Origin: Psychrobacillus psychrodurans
GTDB taxonomy: Bacteria; Bacillota; Bacilli; Bacillales_A; Planococcaceae
DNA: 64,000 nt
Direction: 5' to 3' (one strand)
Assembly (NCBI RefSeq): GCF_027563345.1
Contig: NZ_JAMKBK010000003.1
The notes under the pieces: generated by a model
Seen by the model: only the letters and a program-made list of their open reading frames with translations
Database searches by the model: none
Told to the model about the DNA's origin: nothing
Part shown: positions 46,467 to 55,113 of the stretch, piece by piece
How positions within the stretch are numbered: position 1 is the first letter of the stretch
How the letters are laid out: each line of letters begins with the position of its first letter
Made by a program: the position numbers and the translations under genes

Positions 46467-47666
46467 TTGTTAACGAATCAAGAAACAAATAAAAAGACAA
46501 TTGCATTATTAATAATTGGAATTATTTTCATTTCAACGACACTACGAGCACCACTTACTGCCGTAGGTCCAATTATTTCGTACATACGAGATGGATTAGC
46601 CATATCGAATGTATTAGCTGGGTTTATCACAACGATTCCACTTCTGGCATTTGCGATCATATCCCCTTTTGCCCCAAAGATTGCACGACGCTTTGGGATG
46701 GAAATGACACTCTTTCTGGCAATTCTATTATTGGCAATCGGAATAATTATTCGCTCGCTCGGAACACCATTCTTCTTACTATTAGGCACTGCTTTAATAG
46801 GAATTGCGATTGCTTTTGGTAATGTACTAATCCCAAGTTTTATAAAGCTTAAATTTCCTTTACAACTTGGTCTAATGACTGGAGTGTTTACCGTGTCCAT
46901 GAACTTATCTGCAGGAATTGGGGCAGGTATCAGCTATCCAATAGCAGATGGGACTTCATATGGCTGGCAAGGTGCACTTGGTTTTTGGTCGGTTCTTGCG
47001 ATAGTCGCGTGTATCATATGGTTACCACAAATCAAGCAAAAACAAATAGTTGTCGTAAGCCCTACAACTAAAGTGGTAAAAGCTAAGTCTATTTTTAAAT
47101 CACCTTTAACCTGGACCATTACCTTATGTATGGGTCTACAATCACTTATTTTTTATACAACTGCAGCATGGATTCCTGAAATATTACAAACCAAGGGAAT
47201 GGATGCTGAAAGTTCTGGATGGATGCTTTCCTTTATGCAATTTGCGCAGCTTCCAATGACTTTCCTTATTCCAATTCTCGCAGGTCGACTTAAGGATCAG
47301 CGAATACTTGTTGCATTATTTACGGTTTTCTATTTAATAGGTTTCACTGGTTTATTGTTTGGAGATATTTCACTTTCTTTACTTTGGATGATTACACTTG
47401 GCTTAGGTGGGGGGGCATCGTTTGGTCTTGTAATGATGTTCTTTTCGCTTCGTTCTCGCACACCCATGGAAGCAGCTGATTTATCGGGTGTTGCTCAGTC
47501 AATTGGATATTTACTCGCAGCAGTTGGACCGGTGTTCTTTGGATTTATCCATGATGAAACAGGAAGTTGGTATACACCAATGATTTTATTCATTGTAACC
47601 GTCGTTCTCCTCTTCTTAGCTGGAATGCATGCTGGTAGAAATCGATATGTCTCGGAGGAAGTCTAA
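46467..47666 (+). CDS. MFS transporter, CynX/NimT family
   Basis: 399 residues, twelve transmembrane segments. The opening STTLRAPLTAVGPIISYIRD resembles the cyanate/nitroimidazole family (CynX, NimT, YycB), where an Arg in the first helix is conserved. Start is TTG at 46467 with AAGGAGAG upstream. Substrate unknown. Confidence 0.82.
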   Translation: MLTNQETNKKTIALLIIGIIFISTTLRAPLTAVGPIISYIRDGLAISNVLAGFITTIPLLAFAIISPFAPKIARRFGMEMTLFLAILLLAIGIIIRSLGTPFFLLLGTALIGIAIAFGNVLIPSFIKLKFPLQLGLMTGVFTVSMNLSAGIGAGISYPIADGTSYGWQGALGFWSVLAIVACIIWLPQIKQKQIVVVSPTTKVVKAKSIFKSPLTWTITLCMGLQSLIFYTTAAWIPEILQTKGMDAESSGWMLSFMQFAQLPMTFLIPILAGRLKDQRILVALFTVFYLIGFTGLLFGDISLSLLWMITLGLGGGASFGLVMMFFSLRSRTPMEAADLSGVAQSIGYLLAAVGPVFFGFIHDETGSWYTPMILFIVTVVLLFLAGMHAGRNRYVSEEV

Positions 47667-47676
47667 CAAGAATTGA

Positions 47677-47708
47677 AAAAAAGAAGCATGAGATCATGCT
47701 TCTTTTTT
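47677..47708. terminator. Bidirectional terminator between the MFS gene and nos
   Basis: AAAAAAGAAGCATGA / TCATGCTTCTTTTTT, a 15-bp stem with only two bases between the arms. Confidence 0.92.
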
Positions 47709-48762
47709 AATACGGTGATGGTTGATAGGAATAATTTGGCGTTACTTTTTCATTATTGTATTGCTTATGGAAGATATGAGTGGTAGCAGGGGACATTGGA
47801 GGAATAAGCCATGTCCAGTTGCCTGTTACGTCACGATCTGCATCCTTCTCAATTTCTTCGAATTTTTTAAATTGCTGTGCTGCAGTATGATGATCTACAA
47901 TACTGACACCGTCTTTTTTGAAGGAATACAATACCGCTACATTTAGTTCCAACAGCGCACGGTCTTTCCAAAGTGAAGCATTAGATTTCGTATTTAATCC
48001 CATATGTCTTGCTACTGAAGGTAACATATTGTAGCGATAATCGTCGGCCAGATTCCGTGCACCAATTTCAGTTCCCATATACCATCCATTAAAAGGAGCA
48101 GCAGCGTAAGTAATACCTCCCATTTCTAACTTCATACTTGAAATCATCGGAACTGCATACCATTTTAGTTGTAAATACTCAAACCATTCATATTCAGGAT
48201 GACGAATGGGCACTTCTAAAATATACTGCTCCGGAATATCAAATAATTTCGGAGGGTGATCTTTTATCTGAATGACAAGTGGTAGAACATCAAAATTGGT
48301 TCTCTTCCCTTTCCATCCAAGCTCCTCACATTTTTTCGTAAAATCAATAGAATCAGAATCTCCTATTATCCAATCTTCCGTTTCATAGCCAGCATATCTA
48401 ATTAGCTGATGATTCCAAATCCGTACATCTTTTGGTGAAAATATTGTAATGGTAGGTCTGATCCGACCTTCATTTGTCGCAAACTGCATATGCTCTATTA
48501 GTGCTTCAAATACAGCGTCCTCGGTATGTAAATCCCTTTTATCAAAAACAGTAAGGCTTTGCCAAAATAGTCGTCCTATGCACTTATTGCTATTGCGCCA
48601 CGCTACCTTGGCTCCAAATTCTAACTCTTCGGTAGTATGTTCATAAGTACCTTCTATTTTTATCTGATTTTCTACTTCTCTAAATCGCGTATGCATGTCT
48701 AATTCTTTTTTACCAGTTTCATCATAAAAAAGACGAATAAAATTTTGTGCTTCCAATAACAT
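47707..48762 (-). CDS. nos: Nitric oxide synthase oxygenase
   Basis: 351 residues. Bacterial NOS lacks the reductase domain and makes NO and citrulline from arginine with help from cellular reductases. The heme-thiolate Cys is in AWRNSNKCIGRLFW near residue 60, and the substrate region includes GWYMGTEIGARNL. NO from this enzyme protects against oxidative stress and antibiotics in Bacillus. It stands alone, with no linked reductase. Confidence 0.95.
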   Translation of the reverse strand: MLLEAQNFIRLFYDETGKKELDMHTRFREVENQIKIEGTYEHTTEELEFGAKVAWRNSNKCIGRLFWQSLTVFDKRDLHTEDAVFEALIEHMQFATNEGRIRPTITIFSPKDVRIWNHQLIRYAGYETEDWIIGDSDSIDFTKKCEELGWKGKRTNFDVLPLVIQIKDHPPKLFDIPEQYILEVPIRHPEYEWFEYLQLKWYAVPMISSMKLEMGGITYAAAPFNGWYMGTEIGARNLADDYRYNMLPSVARHMGLNTKSNASLWKDRALLELNVAVLYSFKKDGVSIVDHHTAAQQFKKFEEIEKDADRDVTGNWTWLIPPMSPATTHIFHKQYNNEKVTPNYSYQPSPY

Positions 48763-49108
48763 GATTGTAGCACCTCCCCTATATCTCCATCTTAGTAGAA
48801 TGATGCCTCTGCAAACAAGTACCAGAGATGAAAAAGATGTGAGGAATTTATGACAGTAAAAGTACTTGTTTTAATCCTTTTTGGTATCTAAGTATTTATC
48901 TAATATATGTTAAAATATAATTAACATGGGATATTATGGTTCGTCTACTTCGGGTTTTGAAAATCTGCTTAAAGTTAAAGGACCCTTTTAGATTGAAAGA
49001 ACGAGATATAGTTATCTATGTCTCTTTTTTATCAAATGGATATAGTAGTTTTTACACGTACCTTTAGACATAGTTATTTACTTATTAAAAAATTTATGAG
49101 GAGTTACA
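48763..49108. other. Intergenic region between nos and the excalibur gene
   Basis: No gene is supported here. A TGTTAA/TTAACA inverted repeat at 48908-48926 could be an operator. A 21-codon frame from 48927 lacks a ribosome binding site and is not called. Confidence 0.5.
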
Positions 49109-49372
49109 ATGAAACGAATTTCAGTAATTTTACTTTCAGCAACATTAGTTTTTGGAGTTTCTACAATTTCACCAACAGAGACAGATGCAGCAGCCAAAAA
49201 ATTTAACAATTGCACAGAGTTAAACAAAACCTATAAAGGGGGAGTAGCCAAAGCTGCGAATATTAAAAACAAAGGTGGAAAAACTAAATTCACTCCTTTT
49301 GTATCAAAAGAAATTTATGATGCTAACATAAAAAGCGATCGTGATAAAGACGGCATTGCTTGTGAGAGATAA
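49109..49372 (+). CDS. Secreted excalibur calcium-binding domain protein
   Basis: 87 residues. Signal peptide (residues 1-28, cleavage near TDAAA), then an excalibur domain FNNCTELNKTYKGGVAK ending with the calcium loop DRDKDGIACE. Two cysteines likely form the disulfide typical of the domain. ATGAGGAG precedes the ATG. A hairpin at 49464-49491 follows. Confidence 0.85.
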   Translation: MKRISVILLSATLVFGVSTISPTETDAAAKKFNNCTELNKTYKGGVAKAANIKNKGGKTKFTPFVSKEIYDANIKSDRDKDGIACER

Positions 49373-49463
49373 CTATAAAATAATAGTTTGAGAATAGTTT
49401 TATAAGATAGAATATTATTCCCTTGTTTTACATTGACTCGATTCCATTTATAACTATAAAATA

Positions 49464-49491
49464 ACCTTGAAAGGTGTTAGCTTTTCAAGGT
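49464..49491 (+). terminator. Hairpin after the excalibur gene
   Basis: ACCTTGAAA / TTTCAAGGT-type stem followed by ATTATTTCT on the plus strand. Moderate T run, 91 bases after the stop. Confidence 0.5.
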
Positions 49492-49640
49492 ATTATTTCT
49501 AGAATTCCGCTTTTAATAAAATGATCTTATGTAAGAATATATCTATTAGTGTATTCCTTTTAGATATATACTAGCTCCCTACTTTATAGTATATTTATAT
49601 ACAGAAACATTGAAGTATTAAGAGTTTATATTTTCATTAT

Positions 49641-49713
49641 GGTCTTGTAGCTCAGTTGGGAGAGCACCACCTCGACAAGGTGGGGGTCGCTGGTTCGAGA
49701 CCAGTCGGGACCA
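49641..49713 (+). tRNA. tRNA-Val (GAC)-like, with C at position 33
   Basis: A full cloverleaf can be drawn: acceptor GGTCTTG/CGGGACC with two G-U pairs, D arm GCTC...GAGC, anticodon stem CCACC/GGTGG, loop TCGACAA and T arm GCTGG TTCGAGA CCAGT. The anticodon is GAC. Position 33 before the anticodon is C, not the near-invariant U, and CCA is not encoded. It ends next to a broken integrase, so it may mark the edge of the accessory island. Either a functional variant or a decaying gene. Confidence 0.8.
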
Positions 49714-49721
49714 TCATTTAG

Positions 49722-49753
49722 CCCGCAAACGTTGGTATAACAACGTTTGCGGG
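49722..49753 (+). terminator. Terminator after tRNA-Val
   Basis: A 13-bp stem CCCGCAAACGTTG / CAACGTTTGCGGG followed by TTTTT. Confidence 0.92.
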
Positions 49754-49815
49754 TTTTTCCTTTCGGAACACTTCCTGTACTAAACCTCGAATTTCACGAA
49801 ATGCTCACGGATTGC

Positions 49816-50195
49816 TCACGAGTTTTTTTCCAGTGCTTTTTCAAAAACATCTGCTAAATCATAATCTTCATCTGGAACGAGGTGAGCATATGTTTCTAAG
49901 GTAATTTTAGCATTAGCGTGTCCCAACCGTTTTCACAACATCAAACACCCTTAGAAATTAAAATGGATGCATGTGTGTGTCTAATACCATGGAACCGAAT
50001 ATTTGGTACATTGGAGCATCTTACAATACGCTCCATTACTCGAATTACATTGCGGGGATCTTGTAAGGTTCCTGTATTTGTGCATAAGAACAAGTCTTGG
50101 TCATTAAACTCAGATCCAACTAGCTCCTTCCATTCTTCTATTCGTTTTTTATGCAAAACTAAATTCGTACAATAGTATATGAAAAATTCCCTCAT
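49816..50195 (-). pseudogene. Tyrosine integrase remnant (C-terminal part, frameshifted)
   Basis: The 49941-50195 frame encodes the catalytic-domain end, with HxxR in FHGIRHTHASILISKGV. After DVVKTV the frame is lost. Shifting by one base restores RLGHANAKITLETYAHLVPD and a tail ending at TGA 49816-49818. The N-terminal and core domains are missing. A phage or ICE integrase that has decayed in place next to the tRNA it probably used as its attachment site. Confidence 0.85.
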
Positions 50196-50795
50196 TTAAA
50201 AAACTAAATAGCCTTTCTTCACTAGTAAGTAAAAGAGAAAAAGGACATTAGATAGGCATGTAAATAATCTAATTAAATCTTGAATATTCTCAGCAATATA
50301 CTCAAAAGTACCTCTTTCAAAATCTTCTAATTGAACTATTCCACTATCGTTATCAACAACCACTAGTAACCCATTTCCCTCAATTCCAATAGGTATCTTC
50401 ACTAAACTATCCCCGTGTTTATTTATATATCCTCTCAAAGACTCCCTAAAAGAACTTATTTCATCATTCGGTAGGACCGGTTCTAATTTTATATAGTGCT
50501 CCTTAAAAAAACCATCTAGGTCAGCAAACCAATATGAGTTAAAATAATCAATTATTGATTTATTCAAATTTACTTCAAATTCATCTTCTAATCTTTTATA
50601 ACCTTGTGAAACATTCATTTCTATAGGTTTCCATGAGATATACTCTTCCTCATCAACTTCACCTTCATAAATTATTAGATTTCCATCATCATTATTTACT
50701 GGTGTTTTAAATAAAAAATCTAAACCTTCAGATGCTAACTCTTTCCGCATTTGAAAATATATTTTCATTGCTTCTTTTGTTGACAAATTTATCAC
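50196..50795 (-). CDS. Syd/SUKH-2 family immunity-type protein
   Basis: 199 residues. The stretch YFNSYWFADLDGFFKEHYIK, then KIPIGIEGNGLLVVVDND and VQLEDFERG, matches the SecY-interacting protein Syd (SUKH-2) fold as I know it. In Firmicutes such genes usually follow polymorphic toxin genes and encode immunity proteins. The last 20 residues (VLFLFYLLVKKGYLVF) are atypical and may reflect a fused or shifted end. No cognate toxin is adjacent; an IS3 relic lies upstream. Confidence 0.7.
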   Translation of the reverse strand: MINLSTKEAMKIYFQMRKELASEGLDFLFKTPVNNDDGNLIIYEGEVDEEEYISWKPIEMNVSQGYKRLEDEFEVNLNKSIIDYFNSYWFADLDGFFKEHYIKLEPVLPNDEISSFRESLRGYINKHGDSLVKIPIGIEGNGLLVVVDNDSGIVQLEDFERGTFEYIAENIQDLIRLFTCLSNVLFLFYLLVKKGYLVF

Positions 50796-50869
50796 CCTAT
50801 ACTTACTTATTAATTCGTTCTTGTTCAGTTCTCCAGTATTCTAAAGATAATCCTTGAAGGTACACCCTG

Positions 50870-51835
50870 GATTTACGTCAAGATTCTGGACACAAAAAGA
50901 TTAAGTTTTTTTCTGTACAACCACCAATCAGGGAGTGTTCCCCATCCCAATTAAATCGTCAAAGTGAAATGAGCCTTTGACAATTTACTTGGGACGTGGA
51001 GAAATTAAGTCTCCAGCAACCAGTTGGTAAAACCTTCGGTAAATGACCGTAATATAGCAGCGAGACTGCTAAACTGCAGGCAGAGATTCGGTATTTGAAA
51101 CAATCGATTTAGATTTTAAAAAAGTACGCAGCATTGGAAAAGAACCGACGCCAAATGAGTTATCCAATTAGTCGAAGAATTAAAAGAAGTTTTGTCCGTT
51201 GGAAAAAGAATGAGGATCAACACGTACAAAAGGAGATACGAAATCAACAGATCGGCGACTTGTACAAACAACATATGATTCGATATGGTTATCAAAAAAT
51301 TGCCACCATAAACACTAGATTTTGTAATAAAAGTGTCCAACATTTCATGCAAAAATATGGATGGAAACGTCGAGTAAAGGTAAAGAAAACGGAAACGTAC
51401 TGGGCAAGAAGAATACGTCGCACCAAATTTAATGTCACTTGATGTTACAGCATCTAAGCACTTTGAGAAGCTCGTCACGAATAATACTTACTTGTTTTTG
51501 GCCGTTCAATGATGTATCTGTCTAGTATTCTCTGTGTCTACAATCTCAAGAGTGTGGACCAAACTATTGGATTCAAAAAAGACCCTGACTTTTTGTTGGA
51601 CATGTTCTATAAATTGCCTGAGCTATCAGAAGGTTGTATTCTTCAAAGTGACTTAAGTTATACAACCTATGCTTTCAAAAGTACTCAAAGAAAAAGGAAT
51701 TACCATGAACATGTTCCGAAAAGGCAGCCAGCTGATATTCCCCAATCGAAACGTTTCATTCCTCTTCTAAGTCTGAAACGTTCAATCATAACGATAGCTA
51801 TCGTACAACTAAAAAACTTTAGTCAATGAAAATAG
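50870..51835 (+). mobile_element. Degenerate IS3-family element
   Basis: Plus-strand fragments of an OrfB-type transposase: QIGDLYKQHMIRYGYQKIAT and HFMQKYGWKRRVKVKK near 51250-51400, then GCILQSDLSYTTYAFKSTQR near 51640-51690, in different frames and without a complete DDE core. The outer limits are estimated; I could not define terminal inverted repeats. Confidence 0.7.
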
Positions 51836-51851
51836 CCAATCTATCTATAGA

Positions 51852-52142
51852 TCATCTCCACCTCCAGTTAATTTCCATATCAGGATAAACTGCAAGTATG
51901 TATATACCCTTCTTCTTATTTTCATCATCAATAATATACCAATTGCTATCATCTAACCATTTTTCGTTATAATTAGTTACTTCAAAATCATTTTCCTCAT
52001 CAACAATCGCTGCAAAAAAATCATTGAATTTGTTCATATTTTTTGAAGGGGTAACATCAGCATTTATCCACATACCATCAACATTAATATTGCGTATATC
52101 TCCTAAAAACTCGTTTAAAAAGTATAATTTCAAAATTCTCAC
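51852..52142 (-). CDS. Probable immunity protein, 96 residues
   Basis: Hydrophilic, acidic protein ending in DMEINWRWR, with GMWINADVTPSKNMNKFNDF near the N-terminus. I do not recognise the family. Its position directly downstream of a toxin-like fragment (52191-52490) and among immunity genes suggests an immunity role. GGAGTGAGAA precedes the TTG/ATG start region. Confidence 0.55.
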   Translation of the reverse strand: MRILKLYFLNEFLGDIRNINVDGMWINADVTPSKNMNKFNDFFAAIVDEENDFEVTNYNEKWLDDSNWYIIDDENKKKGIYILAVYPDMEINWRWR

Positions 52143-52190
52143 TCCTTAGGCGAAATCTTAATATATTGGCTAGGAACTTCCCCTTTTAGT

Positions 52191-52495
52191 TCAGTTAATT
52201 GCTTTATTCTTCCAAAAATCAGAAGAAACAACATCTCTTTCAATTAACTTCTGTATTTGTTTTGGAGAAAGTATAACAACATCTTTTTCCCGCCTCTTTA
52301 CTACCATTCACACTACCCTCAGACTCGTTTTCAACCGTAGGAGTCTTCTTAACAGAAAGACCCCCTTTATATTTAGTTATCTTGGCTCCGGAAATAAAAG
52401 CGAGCTTGAAGCCTTTTTTGACAATCGCATGCGGTCTTAGATAATCAACAAATGCAAGTTTTGTACCTTCAAAGTACCCATCGAGTTCTCACACC
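52191..52495 (-). pseudogene. Frameshifted C-terminal fragment of a polymorphic toxin-like protein
   Basis: Minus-strand reading gives YFEGTKLAFVDYLRPHAIVK and then KITKYKGGLSVKKTPTVE; a one-base shift leads to KDVVILSPKQIQKLIERDVV and a TGA at 52191-52193. No intact start exists. Its place directly upstream of an immunity-like gene fits a toxin tail whose core has been lost. Family uncertain. Confidence 0.45.
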
Positions 52496-52527
52496 CTTAA
52501 AAGCATTAGCTAATCAGGTTAAATTAC

Positions 52528-52758
52528 TTAAAGAATAGAATTTCTTCTTACATCAAATATATCTATATCATTTTTTTCGAACAAATCTTCAAGGGCTTCT
52601 GTTCCTTCTTTCTCTGCAAACAAGAACTCTTTTGTTAATATTGGTAATGCAATTAACCATGTCACTTTTTTATCTGGGAAATCTATGGTCTTAAGTTTTT
52701 CCCAAAGAAATGGTGAGGTAAATATAACGTGTTCCATCTCACTATCTGGATAGTACAT
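52528..52758 (-). CDS. SUFU-domain immunity protein, C-terminal part only
   Basis: 76 residues with the C-terminal SUFU (suppressor of fused-like) features HVIFTSPFLWEKLKTI, VTWLIALPILTKEF and DVRRNSIL. Full SUFU immunity proteins are roughly twice as long. An ATG with AAAAGGGGT upstream could express this half alone, but the N-terminal half is missing from this strand. A matching N-terminal half lies on the opposite strand at 52852-53028. Confidence 0.65.
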   Translation of the reverse strand: MYYPDSEMEHVIFTSPFLWEKLKTIDFPDKKVTWLIALPILTKEFLFAEKEGTEALEDLFEKNDIDIFDVRRNSIL

Positions 52759-52851
52759 TTTTATTACCCCTTTTAATATTTCACCATAAGAAATAGGTAA
52801 ATCTGTATTTTTAATATTGAATGCACATGTAGATAATATATAAGTAATATT

Positions 52852-53028
52852 GATATTTTAGCAACTTTTGATAGACCTTATGATGGTTTTACATCTTACT
52901 CAACTATTGGTTTATCTGATTATTCAATTGGATACTCAGTAGATGATAAGCCTTTAAGAATAGAAATTGTAGGGGCTTGTGCTACAACTGTTTGTGACCC
53001 ATGCCCCATGACTCATCTATATTCATAA
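52852..53028 (+). pseudogene. SUFU-domain N-terminal fragment on the opposite strand
   Basis: The plus-strand frame reads TFDRPYDGFTSYSTIGLSDY and then DDKPLRIEIVGAC, the typical N-terminal segment of SUFU immunity proteins, followed by unrelated residues and TAA. There is no start codon or ribosome binding site. It faces the C-terminal SUFU fragment head to head, so an inversion or two separate deletions must have occurred. Confidence 0.7.
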
Positions 53029-53051
53029 ACCAATCTTTTTCATACGAAAAA

Positions 53052-53079
53052 GCACTTGATTCTTAAGACAATCAAGTGC
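53052..53079 (-). terminator. Terminator after the nuclease fragment
   Basis: GCACTTGAT / ATCAAGTGC with a 10-base loop and TTTTTCG on the minus strand. Confidence 0.75.
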
Positions 53080-53090
53080 GTTAAAATTGC

Positions 53091-53347
53091 CTATTCATAT
53101 AATTGTTTTATAATTTTTCTAAATATTCCTATTCCCTCAATATCATACATTATCTCAAATGAGTCTGGACTCACAGAAGTTTCTAGATAAATAGGTTCGA
53201 TTTTTTACAGAAACTTTTCTTGGTGGTGCTTCTTTCAATTGCATTAGCCCATTCTGTTTCCATTTTATACCCTAGACCACCAGAACGGTCAATATGACTA
53301 TTCTGGGCAACAAGATTATCAATATCTCCCGAACCATGAAATTGACT
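53091..53347 (-). pseudogene. DNA/RNA non-specific endonuclease toxin C-terminus, frameshifted
   Basis: Minus-strand pieces in shifting frames read FHGSGDIDNLVAQNSHIDRS, then GYKMETEWANAI, then KEAPPRKVSV, and then IEPIYLETSVSPDSFEIMYD, ending with TAG at 53091. This is the conserved end of Endonuclea_NS_2 domains carried by LXG-type toxins. Two single-base shifts and loss of the N-terminal part make it non-functional. SUFU proteins are common partners of such nucleases, fitting the SUFU fragments beside it. Confidence 0.75.
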
Positions 53348-53376
53348 CTAAGAATTTTGGGTGTTCCACAAAAAAT

Positions 53377-53466
53377 CTTCTTATCAACTAACGTGCCGCT
53401 TTAATTCAATAAGGAAAAAAGCTTTACTCTCTTCTTGAAGTAAAGTACACCGTTAGCTGAAGAGAG
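53377..53466. repeat. Dispersed palindromic repeat, copy A
   Basis: Ends TCAACTAACG and CGTTAGCTGAAG are imperfect inverted repeats. The interior has AATTCAATAAGGAAAAAAG and the hairpin GCTTTACT...AGTAAAG, which on the minus strand reads as a terminator with a T run. It lies 9 bases after the tmrB stop. Confidence 0.8.
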
Positions 53467-53474
53467 TAACCTAT

Positions 53475-54071
53475 TTAATTTATAAATCGCATTTGTTTTA
53501 TTTGCACTTTAATTCTGTCTAATCTTTTCTTGAATTTATTTCTCTTGTCTTCGAGTAAATGAATATTTAACATAGATGCAATTGTTTCCACTACACTTTC
53601 GACTGTCAATTTATCAGTTTCTATTCGATGTTTAAATATATCATTTGATAGCCCTTGCATACATCTATCTATTTGTTTTTCACCCCATGAATTTTTTCTC
53701 TCCCCCCTACTTCGCAACCTCTTTTGTAATGTTTCTTTAGAAGCCCAAAGTACAAAATGATTGACTGTCACTCCATCATCTCTTAATTTCCCTACGATTT
53801 CCTCAAAATACTGTGGATTTACTAAGGTCATCGGAACAATGATAATCCCATCATATTCCCTATCTATGTATTTTAAAGTAGTGTAATTTAACTCTCGCCA
53901 GATACTATAATCTTGGAAATCACCTTTACTAATTTCTTTGGGAATATTCCTGTTAATAAAATACCCTATATTTTCTGGATCATAGACATGGGAATTAGGA
54001 ATCCTTCTTTCTAATTCGTATGAAGTCTGAGTTTTCCCAGAACCAAATGCTCCATTTAACCAAATAATCAT
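53475..54071 (-). CDS. tmrB: TmrB-like ATP-binding protein (tunicamycin resistance family)
   Basis: 198 residues. P-loop WLNGAFGSGKTQTSYELERR at the N-terminus, DPENIGYFINR, IVPMTLVNPQYF and KNSWGEKQIDRCMQGLS closely follow B. subtilis TmrB as I remember it. TmrB gives resistance to tunicamycin-type nucleoside antibiotics, probably by binding the drug at the membrane. The gene is flanked by repeat copies A and B, like a cassette. Confidence 0.85.
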   Translation of the reverse strand: MIIWLNGAFGSGKTQTSYELERRIPNSHVYDPENIGYFINRNIPKEISKGDFQDYSIWRELNYTTLKYIDREYDGIIIVPMTLVNPQYFEEIVGKLRDDGVTVNHFVLWASKETLQKRLRSRGERKNSWGEKQIDRCMQGLSNDIFKHRIETDKLTVESVVETIASMLNIHLLEDKRNKFKKRLDRIKVQIKQMRFIN

Positions 54072-54121
54072 TATATTCTCCTCTTTTCTATATTAAATGA
54101 GTTCTACTAATAATACGTAAT

Positions 54122-54155
54122 TCCTTCTTTAACTAAACTGCTTCGTTATTTTAGG
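54122..54155. repeat. Dispersed palindromic repeat, copy B (left end only)
   Basis: CTTCTTTAACTAAACTGCTTCG matches the left end of the other copies. The terminator hairpin and right end are absent. It lies about 50 bases upstream of the tmrB start. Confidence 0.65.
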
Positions 54156-54204
54156 TATACCCTTCACAATACCCTATCCGCTCGGTAAACTACCTCACCC
54201 CAAT

Positions 54205-54385
54205 AGTGATCTGAACCAATAAAGTTAGACAAATATTTTAGGCGGCTTCTAAGATCTGAGTTCGGTATTCTACCGGGCTCAGGTCTTTTAATTTTGCCAT
54301 CATTCTCTTGTGATTGTAATACTCCATATAATCTTCTAATTCATTTTCAAAATGCGCTCTCAAACTCTTGTAAATAAAGCAGTTC
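54205..54385 (-). mobile_element. IS3-family transposase remnant (C-terminal end)
   Basis: The minus strand encodes FIYKSLRAHFENELEDYM, YYNHKRMMAKLKDLSPVEYR and TQILEAA with TAA at 54238-54240, the end of an IS3 OrfB. The AATAAAGTTAGACAAAT stretch after the stop resembles an IS3-type terminus. The rest of the element is missing. Confidence 0.8.
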
Positions 54386-54426
54386 TAATTTTAATAAGCC
54401 AAAGAAATTTTAGATGACTGCTTTAT

Positions 54427-54678
54427 CTAAGCAGTTACCCTTTTGGGGGCATACTCTGCGTTATCTTTTGCTCTTGTAATGTTTTTTGATATTTTTTCAT
54501 TTTCTAATGCTTCTTCATTCAGTTTTGCACCACTAATTCCTTCATCTCTAAAAATATGGATCAAGTTCCAGCCTTGTTCTTTACAATACCCTTTAATTTC
54601 ATCTTCTTGATATTTCAAGCTGTATCCATCTTTTGCTTGCTCTTGTGTCTAGACACGTCTATACCCAACAACGTTCAA
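54427..54678 (-). pseudogene. Serine recombinase N-terminal fragment with nonsense at the catalytic serine
   Basis: From TTG 54678 the frame reads LNVVGYRRV, then TAG (54651-54649), then TQEQAKDGYSLKYQEDEIKG, YCKEQGWNLIHIFRDEGISG. The stop replaces the Ser of the RVS nucleophile motif. After AKLNEEALE the sequence departs from the family, and the recombinase domain is missing. Confidence 0.8.
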
Positions 54679-54694
54679 CTTCTCACCCTCCCGT

Positions 54695-54722
54695 TACATA
54701 AATTTTAATTTGTGTAACGCTT
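54695..54722. promoter_or_regulatory. Inverted repeat upstream of the recombinase remnant
   Basis: CGTTACA and TGTGTAACG arms around an AT-rich centre, just upstream of the recombinase fragment. Possibly its old operator or crossover site. Confidence 0.35.
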
Positions 54723-54819
54723 TTTAAACGAATAGCGAATATTATACGACCGGACCTTGTAAAAATACAACACAATTTTTGTCTGCCCTGTTGCTAAACT
54801 AGTTACCTTCTTACGTAAA

Positions 54820-54915
54820 CTACCTTTTATCGCCACGAGCTTTGTCATTCTCGTTAGTTTGTAATCCAGCCCATATCATAACTATCTCTGCCATATAAAA
54901 TGTCATCTCTTCCAT
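54820..54915 (-). CDS. Possible 31-residue protein
   Basis: ATG at 54915 begins MEEMTFYMAEIVMIWAGLQT, a single amphipathic to hydrophobic helix followed by a charged tail. The ribosome binding site is poor (AAGAGAA). It could be the end of a longer broken frame. Apart from this and the inverted repeat at 54695, the 54.68-55.11 kb stretch holds nothing I can support. Confidence 0.3.
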   Translation of the reverse strand: MEEMTFYMAEIVMIWAGLQTNENDKARGDKR

Positions 54916-55055
54916 TTCTCTTTCTTTTTCAGTCCGTCAAGTATTAAAACGATACTCCTTGATGGTACAACCATCAAGAGCTTTCGATTCTAAAACAAAT
55001 AATTTTTTATTGTCTCACTGAATTATCAGCTGTCTTTAAAAAAATTAAAGTAAAA

Positions 55056-55086
55056 AACCTTGAAAGGTATAAAGCCAATCAAGGTT
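55056..55086 (-). terminator. Terminator of the 86-residue immunity-like gene
   Basis: AACCTTGA / TCAAGGTT with a 15-base loop and six T residues on the minus strand. Confidence 0.8.
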
Positions 55087-55113
55087 CATTCAATTTGGTT
55101 TCGAAAGGTTACT

